Assembly (NCBI GenBank): GCA_021819085.1
Contig: JAKASJ010000018.1
Location: 1-64,000 of the forward strand
Direction: 5' to 3'
Length of the DNA: 64,000 nt
DNA from: Pseudomonadota bacterium
GTDB taxonomy: Bacteria; Pseudomonadota; Gammaproteobacteria; Acidiferrobacterales; UBA6901
Within the stretch, counting starts at the first letter, position 1; the number at the start of each line of letters is the position of its first letter. The position numbers and the translations under genes are program-made. A model generated the notes under the pieces. The model was not told the DNA's origin. It searched no databases and saw nothing but the letters and a program-made list of their open reading frames with translations. This document shows positions 36,255 to 44,358 of this stretch, in pieces.

Positions 36255-38238
36255 TTTCATCGTCGCTGCATTCTGGCTGTGGCTGGCCGGTGCCGGCCTG
36301 GCCCTTGTACGTCGCCTAGTGCCGCTAGTGCGCGTCCTGCTCGGCGCCGGCGGTATTAGCGCCATCATCGCGGCGCTGACGACCCTTCCAGGCAACACGG
36401 CCTCGCTGGTGCTGCCCATGCATTTGGCCGGACAAGGCGTAACGCTGCACTTCTCGCCTGCGGCGCTTTGGCTGATGGGTTTCGGTCTCGTGCCTGCCGT
36501 GCTCGCTTGTTGGCTGGGCTCACCCAGAGCGGAAGGCCGACGTGCCTGGCTGCTGGGTGCGGGTATCAGCCTCATCGGTGTACTCGGGGTGTTCGGCCTG
36601 CAGGACGGCATGGCATTTCTCATCGCCTGGGAACTCATGAGTCTGGGGAGCGCGACAATGATTCTCGGCGAAGGGTTGCATCTGCACGCCGGCCGTCCCA
36701 CGCTATTCATGCTGGGTCTACTCGAAGTGGGGACGATGGCGCTGGTCGCGGCGCTGCTGCTGCTTGATCATGCGAGCTCCGGCATGTCATTTGCGGGCTT
36801 TGTTGCGGCGGCACCGAACCTGTCCGGAGGACTGCAGCTATCGGTCGGACTGCTGCTGGTTCTGGGCTTCGGCGCCAAACTCGGCCTGCTGCCATTCTAT
36901 GAATGGTTCCCAGGAGCCTACGGCAGCGCGAGCGGCGCCACTGGGGCGCTGCTCTCCGGTGTCATTCTGAATGCGGCGTTCTTCGGCCTCAGCCGCGGTC
37001 TGCTCGGATGGCTGCCTGCCGCGGGCACGCCCTGGACCTCCACCCTCGCGGTCATCATCGTGGCACTCGCCGTGGTGTCCTCCATCCTTGCCGCGCTCTA
37101 CGCCTTCCAGCAGGAGGATTGGCGCACACTCCTGAGCCTTTCAACGGCCGAAAATGCGGCCATCGCCGTGGCCATGCTCGGTGTGTCGCTGCTGTTCCGG
37201 CAGGACGGGTTGGGCAGTCTTGCGGGCCTCGCCTGGACGGTCGCGATGCTGCACCTGGCCGGCCATGCCCTGGCCAAAGGCGGCTTGTTTCTCACAGCAG
37301 ACGGAATATCGCGCGTAAACGGAAGCTATGCGATTGCCCAGTCCGGTCTACTGCGGCGTAGCACCTGGCCGTTCGGGCTGGGCGCACTGTTCGCCGCGAT
37401 GAGCCTCGCGGCGATGCCGCCGCAGGCAGGATTCGTCAGCGAGTGGTATGTGTTCCAAACGGTGTTTCAGGGTTTTCACCTGAGCGCGTTGCTGGGTCGC
37501 CTGGTGCTTGCTCTGGCTGGAGCTGGCCTGGCACTCACCGCCGCTATTGCACTCGCCACGTTCATAAAAGTCTTCGGAATCGGTCTGCTGGGTGACGGGC
37601 ATCGCAGCGATAATCCCTGCATGCCGCGCACCATCAGCGCGGCGGTATTCGTGCTGGGAATAGCCGTTTTCGTGCTGGCCGTAGGAATGCCGGTTTGGCT
37701 CGGCGCCCTGGATTGGGCGGTTTGGGCTCAGTTCGGCGCGCACAGCGCTCAGCAGATGCGCAGTGGCTGGTTGCTCGTACCCCTGACCGCCAAGTTTGAG
37801 TTCATTTCCCCGTCGCTGCTGGCCATCAGCATGCCCCTGCTCGCCCTTGTGCCCCTGGGGCTGCTGATCGCTGCACGTCGGCGCTTCGTCGTACGCAAGG
37901 CACCCGTGTGGTACGGCGGGCTGCGCCAGGACACGCGCCAAGTGTCGACCACGGCACTGTCCTTTGCCAATGCGCTGCGCACTTTTTACAGCTTCATCTA
38001 TCGCCCCACCGCGGATACGGCCCGCGAACATCATCAGGACAATGCCTATTTCGTAAAACGCCTGGCATTCACCCACGAAGTCGCGCCGATTTTCGGCCCT
38101 TATCTGTTCTCGCCGGTCATCCGCGGGATGTGGCTGCTTGCCGGGAAACTGCGCAAACTGCAGTCCGGCAACCTAAACTTCTACATTGCGCTGATCGGCG
38201 GTCTGCTTATTATTATCCTGGCCATTACGTTAATCTAG
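36244..38238 (+). CDS. hyfB: Hyf-type antiporter-like subunit (HyfB, NuoL family)
   Basis: About 664 residues from TTG 36244, which has GAAGGAGG ahead and overlaps the previous gene by 11 bp. Roughly 16 membrane helices, with the conserved LLVLGFGAKLGLLPFYEWFPGAYGSASGATGALLSG block and a long C-terminal part typical of HyfB/HycC. This gives the complex two antiporter-like modules with HyfF. The stop is TAG. Confidence 0.88.
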   Translation: MPIDFIVAAFWLWLAGAGLALVRRLVPLVRVLLGAGGISAIIAALTTLPGNTASLVLPMHLAGQGVTLHFSPAALWLMGFGLVPAVLACWLGSPRAEGRRAWLLGAGISLIGVLGVFGLQDGMAFLIAWELMSLGSATMILGEGLHLHAGRPTLFMLGLLEVGTMALVAALLLLDHASSGMSFAGFVAAAPNLSGGLQLSVGLLLVLGFGAKLGLLPFYEWFPGAYGSASGATGALLSGVILNAAFFGLSRGLLGWLPAAGTPWTSTLAVIIVALAVVSSILAALYAFQQEDWRTLLSLSTAENAAIAVAMLGVSLLFRQDGLGSLAGLAWTVAMLHLAGHALAKGGLFLTADGISRVNGSYAIAQSGLLRRSTWPFGLGALFAAMSLAAMPPQAGFVSEWYVFQTVFQGFHLSALLGRLVLALAGAGLALTAAIALATFIKVFGIGLLGDGHRSDNPCMPRTISAAVFVLGIAVFVLAVGMPVWLGALDWAVWAQFGAHSAQQMRSGWLLVPLTAKFEFISPSLLAISMPLLALVPLGLLIAARRRFVVRKAPVWYGGLRQDTRQVSTTALSFANALRTFYSFIYRPTADTAREHHQDNAYFVKRLAFTHEVAPIFGPYLFSPVIRGMWLLAGKLRKLQSGNLNFYIALIGGLLIIILAITLI

Positions 38239-38258
38239 AAAAAAAGAGGAAACAGAGA

Positions 38259-38633
38259 ATATGGACATACATCGCTATCGCTGTGGGCGGCACCTTGGGC
38301 TGTTGGGCCCGCTACGGCATGACCAGCCTGCTGCAGACGCTGTTCGGTCGCAGCTTTCCGATAGCCACATTGGGTATCAACGTTCTCGGCTCGTTCCTGA
38401 TGGGATTCCTGTTCATCGTAACCCTGGATCGGATAACGATCTCCCCGTCGCTGCGCACCGGCATCCTGACCGGTGGACTGGGCGGGTTCACCACCTTTTC
38501 CACCTTTTCCATGGAAACGCTGCTGCTCGCCGAGGAGGGCGAAGTACTCAAAGCAGCCACCTATGTGGCATTGTCGATTGCGCTGGGGCTTCTGGCAGTA
38601 TTCAGCGGCGCTTACCTGGCGCGCACCTATTAA
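38259..38633 (+). CDS. crcB: CrcB/Fluc fluoride channel (unusual start)
   Basis: About 124 residues, four membrane helices, the small dual-topology fluoride exporter. Family signatures: GGTLGCWARYGM (helix 1), INVLGSFLMGF (conserved Asn), and TGGLGGFTTFSTFSMETL (the phenylalanine/threonine pore region). The start is odd. Homology and an AGAGGA site 8 nt upstream point to position 38259, where the codon is ATA; an ATG two bases on (38261) is in another frame, and the first in-frame standard codon, GTG 38283, would cut into helix 1. Either ATA is used or the start has been damaged. Confidence 0.85.
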   Translation: MWTYIAIAVGGTLGCWARYGMTSLLQTLFGRSFPIATLGINVLGSFLMGFLFIVTLDRITISPSLRTGILTGGLGGFTTFSTFSMETLLLAEEGEVLKAATYVALSIALGLLAVFSGAYLARTY

Positions 38634-38650
38634 CCTGAGGGGACAACAGC

Positions 38651-38977
38651 ATGATCAAAGACATACTGCTCGTACGAGTTTATATCAGTGAAGCTGATCA
38701 CGGGCGTCACAAATCGCTGCTCGACGAGATATTTGCGCTGTTGCACGATCAACACCGTGTTCACGGCGTTACGGTATTTCGCGGTATCGCCGGATTCGGC
38801 ACAAAAGGCGAAGTGCACTCGGCCGACCTCCTGCGCCTCACTGTCCGCTTGCCGCTTGTGATCGAATTCTTTGACGAACCGGCAGTCGCGGAAGCCGCGA
38901 TCAAGATGGTGAAAGACCTCGTGCCACCCGGCCATGTGGTGTTCTGGCATGCGCAGTGCGAGTGCGCGGACAACTAA
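38651..38977 (+). CDS. DUF190 PII-like protein
   Basis: 108 residues with a GGGGACAAC site ahead of ATG 38651. DUF190 proteins are small PII-like, trimer-forming proteins that are often next to or fused with CrcB. Typical segments: LLVRVYISEADHGRHKSLLDEIF, VHGVTVFRGIAGFG, and LRLTVRLPLVIEFFDEPAVAEAAI. It may sense a ligand and adjust the channel; the ligand is not known. It starts 17 bp after crcB and is likely cotranscribed. Confidence 0.88.
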   Translation: MIKDILLVRVYISEADHGRHKSLLDEIFALLHDQHRVHGVTVFRGIAGFGTKGEVHSADLLRLTVRLPLVIEFFDEPAVAEAAIKMVKDLVPPGHVVFWHAQCECADN

Positions 38978-39128
38978 GGAATCACCGTCGGCATCGTTCG
39001 GTTGACGACCCGGACGCGCCGATAGGCGTGGCGTACGCGCTGCTGACCTGCTGTTGTTCCACCTCTGTGCGCAATTCGGCGCAACGATGCGTGAACCAAC
39101 GGCTGTATCGGAAGGAGGCGATGGGGCC

Positions 39129-39452
39129 GTGACGCGAGAGGGTTACTGTCCGGAGTGTTTCGCGAGAATCCCGATCGAAGCGGGCAACTGCCCCGTTTGT
39201 GGGGCTGACATTGCAGCGCTGAACACGCGTGATTGCCGTGACAAATTATTGTCCATGGTGGATCACCCGCTCGCCGATATACGTCTACGCGCCATCATCG
39301 CCTTGGGCTTGCGCGCCGATGAGCAGGCCACTGATGCCCTGGCGGCATGCGCCCTGAGTCACCAGACGCATGTCATCGCGGGTTTGGCGATTGTCGACAG
39401 CCTGCGGCGCATGCCGCGCGCGGCAGCGCAACAGGCGCTGGCCCGGAGATAG
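39129..39452 (+). CDS. Zinc-ribbon/HEAT-like protein, copy 1
   Basis: About 107 residues from GTG 39129 (GGAGG 10 nt ahead); ATG 39087 would add 14 residues. The N-terminal zinc ribbon is YCPECFARI and CPVCGADI (two CxxC). The rest is helical and HEAT-like (HPLADIRLRAIIALGLR, ATDALAACALSHQTHVIAGLAIVDSLRRM). It is a paralogue of the gene at 40263-40700. Function unknown; HEAT repeats with a zinc ribbon suggest an adaptor. Confidence 0.75.
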   Translation: MTREGYCPECFARIPIEAGNCPVCGADIAALNTRDCRDKLLSMVDHPLADIRLRAIIALGLRADEQATDALAACALSHQTHVIAGLAIVDSLRRMPRAAAQQALARR

Positions 39453-39471
39453 CGAACGCGTGGCAAACTGC

Positions 39472-39888
39472 ATGAACGAACTTCCGGACCACCACGGCGA
39501 CGAGACACCCTGCGGTACCGCAGCCGCGATGTCGCTACTGCCGGCGCTTGCCCGTTGCCTTGACCATATGGCATCGCTCGCGGATGTTCCCACCGAACCC
39601 TGTCTCCGGTTGCGTGAGCGCATCGACGCGAACGCGTTCAACCTCGGGGTGCTCGGCGAGTTCAAGCGCGGCAAGACCACGCTCGTGAACGCGCTCATTG
39701 GCGCCGACCTGCTGCCCGTGGGCGTGATCCCGCTTACCTCCACCGTCACCCGGCTGGAGCACGGCGATGCCCCGGCGGCGCAGGTTATTTACCGTCGCGG
39801 TGCCGAAGAGGACATCGCGCTTGAGCGTTTATAGGAGTACCTCACGGAGAGGGGCAACCCGGCAAACGCCAAGGATGTCCTTGAAGTA
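39472..39888 (+). pseudogene. Dynamin-like GTPase, N-terminal fragment with amber codon
   Basis: Starts at ATG 39472 and includes the P-loop GVLGEFKRGKTTLVNALIG and the switch region VIPLTSTVTR. An in-frame TAG (39832-39834) interrupts it, after which the same frame continues to match the family (EYLTERGNPANAKDVLEV, compare EYVTEKDNPRNAKAV at 49741-49790) until about 39888. There the sequence joins the promoter of riboswitch 2. The remaining 400-odd residues of a dynamin are missing. Confidence 0.85.
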
Positions 39889-39916
39889 TTGCAGCCACCC
39901 GACGCTTTGCTATACT
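39889..39916 (+). promoter_or_regulatory. Promoter of riboswitch 2
   Basis: -35 TTGCAG (39889-39894), 16-bp spacer, -10 TATACT (39911-39916), 14 bp before the aptamer. Confidence 0.65.
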
Positions 39917-39928
39917 GGTCACACAGTT

Positions 39929-39984
39929 ACGGGAGATGGCATTCCTCCCTGAACCGCCCTTACCGGCTGATGATGCCTGCGGAC
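39929..39984 (+). ncRNA. Fluoride riboswitch (crcB motif), copy 2
   Basis: P1 arms GGGAG/CTCCC around ATGGCATT, AACCGCC, then GGCTGATGATGCCTGC. Very similar to copy 1. A TCCCTC/GAGGGA hairpin (39985-40000) follows. Downstream, in order, are a 37-codon reading frame, a zinc-ribbon/HEAT protein, the toroid protein, cfa, the MFS gene, the HAD gene, enolase, the MutS-like pair and the dynamin pair, all on the same strand. Confidence 0.92.
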
Positions 39985-40152
39985 TCCCTCGTGCGAGGGA
40001 TGATGTAGGCATGCAAAGGCCAACTTTCCCGCCTCCTCATCCTGTCGTGGCGAGTACTCATCTCTCGCTCTGGCGTGGGTCCGTTGACTGTCGGCACGCC
40101 GGCTGCGTGCGGCGTGCCGCCGTAATAAGGAAAAAAGGAATGGAGGCATGTC

Positions 40153-40266
40153 ATGACCGAAACCTGGATGCTCTTCGCGCTGGGGCGTACAGACGTCGCC
40201 AGCTGGTTCTCCTTCCGGCAGCGCGATAGCCGGTACGCACGCCGCACGGTTACGGAGGCGCGGTGA
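40153..40266 (+). CDS. 37-residue leader reading frame behind riboswitch 2
   Basis: ATG 40153 (GGAGG ahead) to TGA 40264-40266. It begins MTETW, exactly as the antiporter fragment behind riboswitch 1 (30534) does, then diverges after about 7 codons. Its stop overlaps the GTG start of the next gene (GTGA). It is probably the fused stub of a duplicated antiporter start, now serving to couple translation. Confidence 0.6.
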   Translation: MTETWMLFALGRTDVASWFSFRQRDSRYARRTVTEAR

Positions 40267-40700
40267 AGTCGCGTCACACTCACCGGTACTATCGTCCACC
40301 CTCCATTGCATTGGGGCACGCGGCTTATTGCCCGGCTTGCTTCGCGCTGATCGATGCCGATACCCCGGTTTGCCCGTTCTGCGACCATGATCTCGTGTGG
40401 TTGAGCGGGCGGGGGTACCGCGACAAGCTGTTGACCGCGCTGAACCATCCCCTCGCCGACGTGCGTCTGCGCGCCATCATCGCGCTCGGTTGGCGCGGGG
40501 AAGGTGAGGCGGCACAAGCACTTGCGCGGTGCGCCTTGCATCACCCAGTCGACATCGTGGAAGGCTTGCAGGTCGTGGAGAGCGTGCGAGGCATTCACGA
40601 CAAAGTGGTGCGCCGGAATGCCCTGCGGATGTTGGCGCAACGGCACCCAGCGAGGGCGGTCCGGCTTCGGGCCGCCGAGCTGTCGGCGGACGATTCCTGA
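40263..40700 (+). CDS. Zinc-ribbon/HEAT-like protein, copy 2
   Basis: 145 residues from GTG 40263, overlapping the leader frame. The zinc ribbon YCPACFALI and CPFCDHDL is followed by HEAT-like helices (HPLADVRLRAIIALGW, AQALARCALHHPVDIVEGLQVVESVRGI) and a C-terminal extension. It is paralogous to 39129-39452. Unknown function; two copies flank riboswitch 2. Confidence 0.8.
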   Translation: MKSRHTHRYYRPPSIALGHAAYCPACFALIDADTPVCPFCDHDLVWLSGRGYRDKLLTALNHPLADVRLRAIIALGWRGEGEAAQALARCALHHPVDIVEGLQVVESVRGIHDKVVRRNALRMLAQRHPARAVRLRAAELSADDS

Positions 40701-40712
40701 GACGCGAAGGTC

Positions 40713-41582
40713 ATGTCACTGCAGCCAGACGTGCAACGCTCATCGACGATATCGAAGGAAACGAGCGCGGTATTTGTCCGCGCTGCGCATTATTTGCGCG
40801 GCCGCCAGTCTCCCCAGGGCGGGTTTTGCTTTTATCGCACCACCGATGTTGACGAGCCGAATCTGTTCGACACGTATCATGCTGTGGCGGCGTTGACACT
40901 TATGGGAGACACCGTGGCCGAGCAGGGCGCGTTGTTGCGGTTCGTTCGATCGTTTTCGCCAAGTGGCCAGCTTCCCGCGCTTTATTATCGCGTCTTTATC
41001 TTGCATCATCTCGCTCGTTCCGATCTCTTCGAACGGAACGAGATTCGCCGACTGCCGCTGGCGCCGCCGTCTCCTGGACGAACACCGCTGTCATCGGTTT
41101 TGCGCGGCATGTTTGAGACGGTGCGGCTCAAGCGGCTTTTGGGCGGCGATCTCGCCGCGCCGGCGATTATAAAATGGATCGCCAGCTTGCAGCGCGAGGG
41201 CGGCTTCGGCGAGAAGCCCAACCTCCTGGATACACGGTATGCCTTGTATTCCCTGGCGGCACTCGGTGGATTAAAGGAAACGATGGTGTCCGCAGCGCGC
41301 GATTTTGTCGATGCGCTTCAGGTCCGGACGTTCGGATTTACCATTGCCAGGGATTCGCTGTCCTCGAGCCTGGAAATAATCCGTGCCGGTATTCAGTGCT
41401 GCCGCCTGCTCGGGTTGCCTGTCAACTATCCGCGGGAAATCCGCGCCTTCGTACTGAATTGCCAGACCTCCCGCGGCGGCCTGTCGCGCGTGCCCGGCGC
41501 GATCCCGGAAATTGAATCCACGCACTATGGAATCGCCATATTGCAGAACCTGGTCGGCCCTGACGACGCGGTAACCGCCTAG
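40713..41582 (+). CDS. Prenyltransferase/terpene-cyclase-like alpha-toroid protein
   Basis: 289 residues with at least three toroid repeats of the prenyltransferase/squalene-hopene type: SPQGGFCFYRTTDVDEPNLF, REGGFGEKPNLLDTRYALYSLAALG and TSRGGLSRVPGAIPEIESTHYGIAIL. It is short for a cyclase and lacks a visible DxDD or zinc triad, so catalysis is doubtful. Just upstream of the cyclopropane synthase gene, it may act on membrane lipids; that is inference. Confidence 0.75.
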   Translation: MSLQPDVQRSSTISKETSAVFVRAAHYLRGRQSPQGGFCFYRTTDVDEPNLFDTYHAVAALTLMGDTVAEQGALLRFVRSFSPSGQLPALYYRVFILHHLARSDLFERNEIRRLPLAPPSPGRTPLSSVLRGMFETVRLKRLLGGDLAAPAIIKWIASLQREGGFGEKPNLLDTRYALYSLAALGGLKETMVSAARDFVDALQVRTFGFTIARDSLSSSLEIIRAGIQCCRLLGLPVNYPREIRAFVLNCQTSRGGLSRVPGAIPEIESTHYGIAILQNLVGPDDAVTA

Positions 41583-41640
41583 CCGTGTCGGCAACGAAAA
41601 CGCAAACCATCAAAAAGAATCGCCGGAAGAGGCACATCGA

Positions 41641-41745
41641 ATGAAGCAGCGAAACGTTCGAGGGAATCTTGGTTTTTCCGATGCGACTCAGCAGGGCGCC
41701 GGTCACGAAGGTGGCTGACGCGAAACATTGCGAACTTACGGGAGA
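41641..41745 (+). pseudogene. Duplicated N-terminal stub of the MFS gene
   Basis: ATG 41641 gives MKQRNVRGNLGFSDATQQGAG, matching the start of the MFS gene at 43043 (MSQRKKGENPGFSEAAPAG). The DNA similarity spans about 80 bp (41666-41742 against 43068-43130) and then ends. A copy of the transporter gene was probably lost upstream of cfa. Confidence 0.65.
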
Positions 41746-41750
41746 CCATC

Positions 41751-42953
41751 ATGTTCTGGCAAAAACGTCTGGATAACTTTCTGGCCCATCTGAAATCCCG
41801 CGGCATCCCCTTGAGGATTCGCCTTTGGAACGGGACGAACTTCGATCTCGATGCCTCGCCCTCGGTGACGGTGGTCGTGCCCTCGATGTCCGGCTTGCGC
41901 CATCTTCTCAAGCCCACCCTGGACGGCCTCGGTGGTGCCTACGTGGAAGGAGAGATCTACGTGGAAGGCAAGGTGGCGGATGTGGTGGACGTCGCCGCCC
42001 AGCTCGCGGTCCATTCGGGAGGGGCAGGCCATCGCCGCCGCGGTCCCCGGATGGTACGGCATGACAGGAAAATGGATGCCGGCGCCATCGCCTACCATTA
42101 CGACGTTTCCAACGAATTCTACAGTCTGTGGCTGGACCGGGACATGGTCTATTCCTGCGGCTATTTCCGCGACGAGAACGACAGACTGGAGATCGCCCAG
42201 CAGCAGAAAATCGATCACATCCTGCGGAAACTCAGGGTGCGCCCCGGCGACCGCTTGCTTGACGTCGGTTGCGGCTGGGGCGCGCTCATCCTACGTGCGG
42301 CGGAAAAATACGGCGTCAAGGCGCTGGGCGTCACCTTGTCGAAAAACCAGTATGAATTTGCCCGGGAGCGTATCGCGCAAGCGGGACTGCAAGACCGCTG
42401 CGAGGTGCGTCTTGAGGATTACCGAGACGTTACCGGAAAATTCGACCGTATCGCCGGCGTCGGCATATTCGAGCATATGGGCCTCAAGAACCTGCGCAGC
42501 TATTTCGCCAAAATTCACGAACTACTGAACGATGACGGGGTGGCGATGCACCACGGCATCACCTCCACTGATCCCGATTCAGGCGAAACCCCCTCCGGTG
42601 GCGGCGACTTCATCGAGCGTTATGTTTTTCCTCACGGCGAATTGCCCCATATCAGTTTGTTGCTGAGAGAAATGAGCGCCGCGGGGTTTGAGGCGACGGA
42701 CGTGGAGAACCTGCGCCGACACTACGCCCTTACCCTCAACCATTGGACGGAGCGCTTCGAGGCGGCGGACAAGTTGCGGCACATTGCCGGCGAGAAGCGT
42801 TGGCGCATCTGGCGGGTGTACCTTGCCGGTTGTGCTTACGGTTTCACCCACGGTTGGATCGCCATTCATCAGGTGCTGTCGGTGAAAGCGGGCGGCCCCG
42901 GCACGAACCCGCTCCCGTTCACCCGCGATTACATGTATGGCGATCAAGGGTGA
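41751..42953 (+). CDS. cfa: Cyclopropane-fatty-acyl-phospholipid synthase
   Basis: Methylates the double bond of unsaturated phospholipid acyl chains with SAM, at the membrane surface. 400 residues. The SAM-binding domain shows LLDVGCGWGALILRAAEKYGVKALGVTLSKNQ, and the family signature residues appear in MVYSCGYF, IAGVGIFEHMGLKN and MHHGITSTD. The N-terminal lipid-binding part is normal. Membrane modification could lower leakage of HF; this link to fluoride is inference. Confidence 0.92.
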   Translation: MFWQKRLDNFLAHLKSRGIPLRIRLWNGTNFDLDASPSVTVVVPSMSGLRHLLKPTLDGLGGAYVEGEIYVEGKVADVVDVAAQLAVHSGGAGHRRRGPRMVRHDRKMDAGAIAYHYDVSNEFYSLWLDRDMVYSCGYFRDENDRLEIAQQQKIDHILRKLRVRPGDRLLDVGCGWGALILRAAEKYGVKALGVTLSKNQYEFARERIAQAGLQDRCEVRLEDYRDVTGKFDRIAGVGIFEHMGLKNLRSYFAKIHELLNDDGVAMHHGITSTDPDSGETPSGGGDFIERYVFPHGELPHISLLLREMSAAGFEATDVENLRRHYALTLNHWTERFEAADKLRHIAGEKRWRIWRVYLAGCAYGFTHGWIAIHQVLSVKAGGPGTNPLPFTRDYMYGDQG

Positions 42954-43042
42954 CATCATGGCGTCCTGGACAATGGTCCCTATGCGTGCCGGATCCGAGC
43001 GCGCCGCGCGTCCGCGGAGGCCCGTGTGAGCGGGTGCGCCGA

Positions 43043-44311
43043 ATGAGTCAACGAAAGAAGGGGGAGAATCCTGGTTTTTCCGAGGCGGCCCCGGCGGGGC
43101 GCCGTCCGCGAAGATGGCTGACGCGAAACATCGTCGCAATCGCGCTGCTCAGCCTGTTTTCCGACATGAGTCACGAGATGATTACGGCGGTGCTGCCCTT
43201 CTTCGTGGTGACGATCGGCGGCAGCGCGGCGGCGGTCGGATTGATCGAGGGGGCGAGCGATTTCGCCGCGAGCGCGGCGAAGCTCTGGGCATCGCATTAC
43301 AGCGACCGGATCGGACGGCGTAAGCCAATCCTGGTGCTGGGTTACACCCTAACCGCGGTCAAGGGGATCATGGCGGTAGCGTTCAGCTGGCCCATCGTCC
43401 TCGCCATTCGCGCGGTAGCCTGGATCGGGCGCGGGATGCGCAGTCCGGTGCGCGATGCGCTGCTCGCGGAGAGTGTGGTGCCGTGCTATATCGGACGCGC
43501 CTTTGGCATGCACCGCGCGGCCGATACCGTGGGCGCCGTCCTCGGACCGGCCATCGCCCTCGGGCTGTTGTCGGTTTCGTTCAGTTACCGCGAGATCTTT
43601 CTGGTATCACTTGTTCCGGGTGCGATCACGATATTCATCGTACTGTTCGTGCTCAAGGATAAGCTGTCTGCCGGGCACAGCAAGACTTTCGCAGAAAGTC
43701 TGCGCGCGCTCCCGGCGGATTTCCGACGCTTTCTTCTGGCCGTGAGCGTGTTCGGCCTGGGCAACTTCGGGCACACGCTGCTCATTCTGCGCGCTCAGGA
43801 GTTGCTCACCGCGAAGTGGGGCGCGGTCCAGGCGGCCAGCTGGGCGGTCGGGCTCTACACCTTGTTCAACGTGACCTATGCGGCCGGCTCCTATCCCGCC
43901 GGGATTTGGAGCGAGCGCGTGGGCAAGCGTTTCGTTTTGGGCGTGGGTTACCTATTGTTCGCGCTGATGTGCCTGGGGTTTCTGTGGGTGGACGGCAGCC
44001 TGCCGGGACTGGCGGGGCTGTTTGCGCTTGGCGGCCTGTACATCGCGGTCGTCGATACCATGGAGGGCGCGTTCGCGGCTGACCTACTGCCGGCCGAAGT
44101 GCGCGCAACTGGTTACGGTGCCCTGGGCACCGTCAATGGCGTCGGCGATTTGTTGAGCAGCCTGATAGTGGGATTACTGTGGACGCACGTCTCGGCCGCG
44201 AGCGGTTTTATCTATGCGCTGATACTCACCGCCGCGGGTGCGCTCTTGCTGACGCGTGTCCCGCGCGGCCAGACTGCCGCCGCCGGCGCGGCGGTCGATC
44301 CCGCACGGTAA
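43043..44311 (+). CDS. MFS transporter
   Basis: 422 residues, 12 predicted membrane helices after a polar N-terminal tail. Start ATG 43043. Contains the MFS loop motif in SHYSDRIGRRKPILVLGY (between helices 2 and 3), and helix 4-5 GRGMRSPVRDALLAESV, which is typical of a subgroup of bacterial multidrug-like MFS proteins. The substrate is unknown; its position in a fluoride island suggests a role in tolerance, but this is inference. Confidence 0.85.
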   Translation: MSQRKKGENPGFSEAAPAGRRPRRWLTRNIVAIALLSLFSDMSHEMITAVLPFFVVTIGGSAAAVGLIEGASDFAASAAKLWASHYSDRIGRRKPILVLGYTLTAVKGIMAVAFSWPIVLAIRAVAWIGRGMRSPVRDALLAESVVPCYIGRAFGMHRAADTVGAVLGPAIALGLLSVSFSYREIFLVSLVPGAITIFIVLFVLKDKLSAGHSKTFAESLRALPADFRRFLLAVSVFGLGNFGHTLLILRAQELLTAKWGAVQAASWAVGLYTLFNVTYAAGSYPAGIWSERVGKRFVLGVGYLLFALMCLGFLWVDGSLPGLAGLFALGGLYIAVVDTMEGAFAADLLPAEVRATGYGALGTVNGVGDLLSSLIVGLLWTHVSAASGFIYALILTAAGALLLTRVPRGQTAAAGAAVDPAR

Positions 44312-44358
44312 GGTGTGGCGGAATTTACGTTCTTTAAAGAATGGCACGGAGTCAGGTT

